Assembly (NCBI GenBank): GCA_002312935.1
Contig: DCAT01000059.1
Span: forward strand, 3,503-67,502
Direction: 5' to 3'
DNA length: 64,000 bases
Source: Oceanospirillaceae bacterium UBA1126
GTDB taxonomy: Bacteria > Pseudomonadota > Gammaproteobacteria > Pseudomonadales > Balneatricaceae
Shown: one piece after another, positions 59,368 to 64,000 of the stretch
Layout: every line of letters starts with the position of its first letter
Numbering within the stretch: position 1 is the first letter of the stretch
Made by a program: the position numbers and the translations under genes
Notes under the pieces: model-generated
Told to the model about the DNA's origin: nothing
Database searches by the model: none
What the model saw: the letters and a program-made list of their open reading frames with translations, nothing else

Positions 59368-61251
59368 TTAAAAGGTCTCTATTACTGCCTGATCACTAAG
59401 TGAGTTCTCGAGTAATTTCATATCACCTTGGCCCTGCATTCGAGTTAACGTTGCCATCAACGACAAGCGCTGCTCTGCAGTTTGCTCTTCAGGGTTTGCA
59501 TCAGCCACGCTTTGTAACTGAATGATACTTACATCGCCAGTGAAGCTTGGCGCTATGCCATAGCTGACACCAGACTCTGGCCGAGGCAAACGGAATGCAG
59601 ATTGGACGAGCAAACCATTAACTAAGGTTGAACCACGAGCCACTTCATTGAACTGTTGCACAGCTATATTTTCGGTGGCGGCAATAAACATCATGTCAGC
59701 ACCATTATTTAGCTTTTCTAGATAAGCTTTAGCCTTAATGTCTAGGGCTTCAGAAGACTTTTGAGAAACCAGCTGTTTGGTAATATCTGCTTTCACATCA
59801 GCAATCGGCTGTTGCGATGGCTTGTTATGTTGCTTGACCCGAATGACTACCAACTTATCAGAAGCTAACTCTAGTACACTGGAGTTGTTACCTTGCAATA
59901 GCACATCATCAGTAAAGGCAGCAGCAACTACTCGGTCATAGTTCGCAATACCTTCACCGCCTTGACGACCAAATAATGAACTAGTTTCTACACTTAAACC
60001 TAGGGCTTCAGCAACTTCTAATAAATCAGGTGAGGAGAAAGCAATATCCGCCATCTCTTCGCTAGCAGCAACAAATAAATTCTCTGCCCCAGCCTGCTTT
60101 AGGGATAGTTTTAGAGCTTGCTTCTGTTCTTCAAAGCTTGGCTGATCTGTTGCATCTTGTGCATGAGCATAGACAATTTGCACACCAAACTCAGTCACTA
60201 CAGGAGCACTATAGCTTCCAGGTTGCAACTCAAACAATACCTTATCAAAAGCTGCACCAAACTCACCTCTGGCCAACATACCAATGTAACCGCCATCAGA
60301 GGACGTACTATCATCCTGCGAATACTCTTTCGCTGCGTCGGTAAAGTCTTGACCTAGCTCAAGTTGATTGTATGCAACGTTGGCTAGCTCTAATGCCTGC
60401 TCCTCAGTCTGAGAGTCATTGACTAAAAACAACATGTGCGACGTTTCAATATCGGCCTGCTCAGAAGCTGCCTGTTGTGCCTCAAGGTAAGCCACTTCTA
60501 GGTCTTCGTCAGTCACTTCTATCTGGTTATAGAAGTGACTCTTATTTAACATAACAAAATTAACACTTAGGTTTTCTGGCGTCATAAACCTTTGACCGTT
60601 ATCTGAATAATAGGCATTAATATCCTCTTCTTCAACAGAAACATTAAGCATTTCTGACGCTAACGGTAGGGTCATCACAGCAATGTTACGAGTTTGGCCA
60701 TCTAACCGAGCCACTAGGTTAGCGCTAGGTTCCAAAGTGAACGCAGTATTTGCCACAGCCTGTTGAACTTGGCCTATCAGATTGCCACGCTTAAGCTGTT
60801 GACGATAAGTTGTAGGTGTTAAACCAAAGTTCCTTAACAAGGATTCAAATAGTTCACGATTAAATTCGCCATCAACTTGAAAATCGTTTGACTGAACAAT
60901 CATTTGATCAACTGATGCATCAGATAAAGCCAAATCATTACCTTGGGTGTACTGAAGCATCACTCGTTGAGCAATAAGCTGCTGCAACGCCGTTGCTTGA
61001 ATGGCTTGTTGGTCCAGTGTTACCGGATCTATATCTGGATTACTCAATAGAACTTGGCGACGCTGCAGTTCTGCAGTTTGCAGTAACTCTTGCAGGCTAA
61101 TCTCTTCACCGTTGACCTCTGCAGGCGCACTATTGTCAGCTGAGAGACTAAATAATGATTCTGCTCCCCAAATTACAAAGGTAAAGGCAATGAGGCTTAC
61201 CAAAATTTTGGATATAATGCCTTTTGAATTGTCACGAATATTTTGTAGCAT
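59368..61251 (-). CDS. ppiD: peptidyl-prolyl isomerase-like chaperone PpiD
   Basis: Membrane-anchored periplasmic chaperone at the Sec translocon exit. 627 residues (E. coli 623). Short cytosolic start, one anchor (GIISKILVSLIAFTFVIWGAESLF, about 10-33), SurA-like N domain, a parvulin domain near 265-360 (SHMLFLVND..., GGYIGMLARGEFGAAFDKVLFELQPG) and a helical C-terminal part. It follows hupB on the same strand after a terminator. Confidence 0.95.
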   Translation of the reverse strand: MLQNIRDNSKGIISKILVSLIAFTFVIWGAESLFSLSADNSAPAEVNGEEISLQELLQTAELQRRQVLLSNPDIDPVTLDQQAIQATALQQLIAQRVMLQYTQGNDLALSDASVDQMIVQSNDFQVDGEFNRELFESLLRNFGLTPTTYRQQLKRGNLIGQVQQAVANTAFTLEPSANLVARLDGQTRNIAVMTLPLASEMLNVSVEEEDINAYYSDNGQRFMTPENLSVNFVMLNKSHFYNQIEVTDEDLEVAYLEAQQAASEQADIETSHMLFLVNDSQTEEQALELANVAYNQLELGQDFTDAAKEYSQDDSTSSDGGYIGMLARGEFGAAFDKVLFELQPGSYSAPVVTEFGVQIVYAHAQDATDQPSFEEQKQALKLSLKQAGAENLFVAASEEMADIAFSSPDLLEVAEALGLSVETSSLFGRQGGEGIANYDRVVAAAFTDDVLLQGNNSSVLELASDKLVVIRVKQHNKPSQQPIADVKADITKQLVSQKSSEALDIKAKAYLEKLNNGADMMFIAATENIAVQQFNEVARGSTLVNGLLVQSAFRLPRPESGVSYGIAPSFTGDVSIIQLQSVADANPEEQTAEQRLSLMATLTRMQGQGDMKLLENSLSDQAVIETF

Positions 61252-61301
61252 TGTGTATGGCTTCTACAGCCTTGCTGGCTGACTATTAAGATTCTACAAA
61301 C

Positions 61302-61331
61302 AAAAAACGCATTCAAAGGAATGCGTTTTTT
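61302..61331 (-). terminator. rho-independent terminator of hupB
   Basis: Perfect 13-base stem AAAAAACGCATTC / GAATGCGTTTTTT around an AAAG loop, with A and T runs, between hupB and ppiD. Confidence 0.88.
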
Positions 61332-61394
61332 CGAAACTACGGGTTAACTCCCAAAAGGAGATAATTAAAAGCCCATAGATTAAAAGATTCAGTC

Positions 61395-61667
61395 TTAGTT
61401 GACTGCGTCTTTAAGCGCTTTACCAGCTTTGAAGCTAGGAATGTTAGCAGCAGCAATTTGGATTGCAGCTCCTGTTTGTGGGTTACGACCTGTACGAGCT
61501 GCGCGAGCCTTTACAGAGAAGGTACCAAAACCCACTAAAGAAACAGATTCACCATCTTTAAGAGCACCTGTTACAGCACCAATAACTGCATCTAGCGCAC
61601 GGCCAGCCGCAGCTTTTGAAAGATCAGCTTCCGCTGTGATGGCTTCAATCAGTTCAGATTTATTCAC
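61395..61667 (-). CDS. hupB: DNA-binding protein HU-beta
   Basis: Nucleoid protein of 90 residues. GTG start with AAGGGG upstream. [10 protein letters not shown], the [21 protein letters not shown] arm and the C-terminal [15 protein letters not shown] are HU hallmarks, including the intercalating Pro region. Gene order lon-hupB-ppiD is conserved in gammaproteobacteria. Confidence 0.98.
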   Translation of the reverse strand: MNKSELIEAITAEADLSKAAAGRALDAVIGAVTGALKDGESVSLVGFGTFSVKARAARTGRNPQTGAAIQIAAANIPSFKAGKALKDAVN

Positions 61668-61761
61668 GTTAATCCCCTTATGTGTGTAAAAAATTTTATC
61701 TGCTCCAGCAGACTTTTTTTGTTATATCGTACTATGTTCAGCTCTAAAAACCGAAGTACAA

Positions 61762-61791
61762 TTTATACCAACTTGTTCAAAGGCTTGTCAA
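61762..61791 (-). promoter_or_regulatory. sigma-70 promoter of hupB
   Basis: On the minus strand TTGACA (61786-61791), 18-base spacer, TATAAA (61762-61767), leading to a leader of about 90 bases before the GTG. A consensus -35 and good -10, as expected for an abundant nucleoid protein. Confidence 0.7.
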
Positions 61792-61822
61792 GTAAGGCTT
61801 TGAATTAATTCGGCCTTCAGCG

Positions 61823-64000
61823 CTAATGAGTGCTAATAGCATCGCTATTGCCCGTATCACTGGCTTTGTCAACCACCAATTCACCCTCATTTCGTACAAG
61901 AGGAGTGGGTGCGAATTGTAAAGCTAAATCAAGCACTTCGTCTATCCATTTTACAGGTTTTATTGATAAATCTGCTTTTATATTGTCAGGGATCTCTTTT
62001 AAGTCTCTTTCATTCTCTTCTGGAATAATAATTGTTTTAATTCCACCCCGGTGAGCAGCCAATAACTTTTCTTTTAATCCACCAATAGGCAGCACCTGCC
62101 CACGCAAAGTAATTTCTCCAGTCATAGCCACATCTGCTCTCACAGGAATCCCTGTGAGAACTGAAACTAACGCTGTACACATGCCAACACCGGCGCTTGG
62201 TCCATCTTTAGGTGTAGCGCCCTCAGGTACATGAATATGAATATCAGACTTTTCGTGGAAATCTGTTTTTATACCTAACCCAGACGCCCGGCCACGGACT
62301 ACAGTTAAGGCTGCCTGAATAGACTCTTGCATAACATCACCAAGAGACCCTGTTTTCACCAAGCGTCCCTTACCTGGCACTACAGCCGACTCAATGGTTA
62401 ATATATCACCACCTACTGACGTCCAAGCTAAGCCATTAACATGTCCCACACGATCATCCGCATCAGCTTGACCAAAACTGTGCTTACGTACACCAGAATA
62501 TGCCTCTAGATTACTAGAGTCTACTTTCTGTGCTGGGCTATCAATGGCTGTTTTATAACCTGCTAGCAAATGAGCTTTAACCACTTTACGGCAAATCTTT
62601 GCAATCTCTCGCTCTAAGCTGCGCACCCCTGCTTCGCGGGTGTAGTAACGCACCAAATCAACAATCGCGTCATCTTTTAGCGCCAACTCGGTAGGAGATA
62701 AACCATTAGCGGCAAGTTGCTTAGGCAGCAAATAACGTTTGGCAATGCTTAACTTTTCATCTTCTGTGTATCCTGGGATCCGAATCACTTCCATTCGGTC
62801 TAGCAATGGCCCCGGAATATTCATTGAGTTTGCAGTGCAAACAAACATTACACTGGATAAATCATAGTCTACTTCTAGGTAGTGATCGTTAAACGTATTG
62901 TTTTGTTCTGGGTCCAGCACTTCCAATAACGCAGACGCTGGGTCTCCGCGGCTATCCATTCCCATTTTGTCGATTTCGTCTAATAAGAATAGTGGGTTTG
63001 AAACACCTACTTTAGACATTTTCTGAACTAACTTGCCTGGCAAAGAGCCTATATAGGTCCGGCGATGGCCACGAATTTCTGCCTCATCCCTAACACCACC
63101 TAAAGCCATACGCACGTATTGCCGACCTGTAGCCCTAGCAATAGACTTACCTAAAGACGTTTTACCCACCCCCGGTGGACCAACTAAACAGAGTATAGAT
63201 CCTTTCACTTTTTTAACACGCTGCTGAACGGCCAAGTATTCTAAGATCCGTTCTTTGACTTCAGACAAACCGTAGTGATCTTCTTCTAACACCAGTGACG
63301 CTTTAGCTAGATCGTGCTTAAGGCGGCTTTTCTTCTTCCAAGGTATCGTTACCATCCAATCTATGTAACTACGCACTACTGTAGCTTCTGCAGACATTGG
63401 CGGCATCATTTTAAGTTTATTAAGCTCAGCCTGAGCTTTATCTTTAGCTTCAGTTGGCATACCCGCTAAATTAATCTTGTTTTGCAGCTCTTCTAAATCG
63501 TTAGGTGCTGCATCATCAATGTCACCAAGCTCTTTGTGAATCGCTTTAATTTGCTCATTCAGGTAATACTCCCGCTGGCTCTTTTCCATCTGCTTTTTGA
63601 CACGGCCGCGAATACGCTTTTCTACTTTAACTAAGTCAATCTCGCCTTCCATCTGCCCCATTAAGTGTTCGAGTCGCTGGGTCAGGTCCCCCATTTCTAA
63701 CAAAGCTTGCTTCTCTTCAAGTTTTAAATTCATCTGTGAAGCAATGGTGTCAGCTAATCGACTGGGATCTTCGATATTGGTAATAGAAGACATGACGTCA
63801 TTAGATATTTTTTTGCTCAATTTCACGTATTGTTCAAACTGAGACAGAAGAGTGTGTGCTAGGGCTTTTCGTTCACCTTCTGGCGGTTCTGCATCATCAA
63901 TTGCCTTAACTTTCGCGGTAAAGAACCCTGAGGTCTCAGCAACCTCTTCAATGGCAACGCGCTGCTCTCCCTCAACCAGAACTTTTACAGTGCCATCAGG
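61823..64000 (-). CDS. lon: ATP-dependent protease Lon (5'-truncated by window edge)
   Basis: The frame is open to base 64000: upstream of the GTG at 63826 it still reads Lon N-domain ([32 protein letters not shown]), so the start is outside. Visible parts: the end of the substrate-binding domain, a coiled coil, AAA+ with [23 protein letters not shown] and LLDEIDKMG, and the S16 protease domain with Ser in [11 protein letters not shown] and Lys in [11 protein letters not shown]. About 726 residues are present. HspQ, a Lon enhancer in enterics, is encoded at 53065. Confidence 0.97.
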   Translation of the reverse strand, partial: PDGTVKVLVEGEQRVAIEEVAETSGFFTAKVKAIDDAEPPEGERKALAHTLLSQFEQYVKLSKKISNDVMSSITNIEDPSRLADTIASQMNLKLEEKQALLEMGDLTQRLEHLMGQMEGEIDLVKVEKRIRGRVKKQMEKSQREYYLNEQIKAIHKELGDIDDAAPNDLEELQNKINLAGMPTEAKDKAQAELNKLKMMPPMSAEATVVRSYIDWMVTIPWKKKSRLKHDLAKASLVLEEDHYGLSEVKERILEYLAVQQRVKKVKGSILCLVGPPGVGKTSLGKSIARATGRQYVRMALGGVRDEAEIRGHRRTYIGSLPGKLVQKMSKVGVSNPLFLLDEIDKMGMDSRGDPASALLEVLDPEQNNTFNDHYLEVDYDLSSVMFVCTANSMNIPGPLLDRMEVIRIPGYTEDEKLSIAKRYLLPKQLAANGLSPTELALKDDAIVDLVRYYTREAGVRSLEREIAKICRKVVKAHLLAGYKTAIDSPAQKVDSSNLEAYSGVRKHSFGQADADDRVGHVNGLAWTSVGGDILTIESAVVPGKGRLVKTGSLGDVMQESIQAALTVVRGRASGLGIKTDFHEKSDIHIHVPEGATPKDGPSAGVGMCTALVSVLTGIPVRADVAMTGEITLRGQVLPIGGLKEKLLAAHRGGIKTIIIPEENERDLKEIPDNIKADLSIKPVKWIDEVLDLALQFAPTPLVRNEGELVVDKASDTGNSDAISTH

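Overview
The window looks like core chromosome of a free-living, probably marine, gammaproteobacterium of the Pseudomonadales / Oceanospirillales / Cellvibrionales type. The evidence is gene content and order. The run purB-hflD-mnmA, icd, clpS-clpA, infA-bpt-aat, ftsK-lolA-rarA-crcB-serS and tusDCBE is close to the order known from pseudomonads, and lon-hupB-ppiD is the usual gammaproteobacterial order. Base composition is moderately AT-rich and looks even throughout. I see no insertion sequence, prophage, integrase, CRISPR array, rRNA or tRNA gene. Both ends cut genes: mnmH on the left and lon on the right.

Layout. 1-7.2 kb: mnmH (partial), glutathione-dependent formaldehyde detoxification (frmA-fghA), a small DUF2185-like protein, a YbfF-type esterase, a glycosyltransferase resembling animal tRNA-queuosine mannosyltransferase (GTDC1/QTMAN), an unlisted 59-residue basic protein, a DUF599 membrane protein and two overlapping PaaI-type thioesterases. 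7.2-22.6 kb: htpG behind a textbook heat-shock promoter, an FAD-linked lactate/glycolate-type dehydrogenase, an ArsR regulator with its own palindrome, xthA, gorA, a CPA2 antiporter and MATE pair, nfuA, DAHP synthase, dsbD, cysB and pabB. 22.7-30.7 kb: a complete 2-methylcitrate (propionate) operon, gntR-prpB-prpC-acnD-prpF, running into a pseudouridine synthase and rraA. 30.7-36.2 kb: uL16 hydroxylase, purB, hflD, mnmA, moaE, rluE. 36.3-50.7 kb: icd, the N-degron set clpS, clpA, bpt and aat around infA, then ftsK-lolA-rarA-crcB-serS. 50.7-64 kb: tusEBCD, yccA, hspQ, an XRE regulator divergent from an unknown 88-residue protein that sits behind a near-perfect LexA box, a DMT exporter, gacA/uvrY-pgsA-uvrC in an unusual order, an unknown 80-residue protein, hpt, ppiD, hupB and lon.

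Themes. Protein quality control is dense: HtpG, ClpS/ClpA, both leucyl-transferases, HspQ, YccA, PpiD and Lon. tRNA and rRNA modification is equally dense: MnmH, MnmA, TusBCDE, the QTMAN-like enzyme, two pseudouridine synthases and the uL16 hydroxylase. MnmA, the Tus relay and MnmH act successively on the same wobble uridine. Thiol and redox genes recur (frmA/fghA, gorA, dsbD, nfuA, cysB).

Most of the window is ordinary housekeeping. The points most worth a second look are the LexA-controlled gene of unknown function, the bacterial QTMAN-like enzyme next to mnmH, a crcB with no canonical start codon, and the small basic ORF at 5299-5478.
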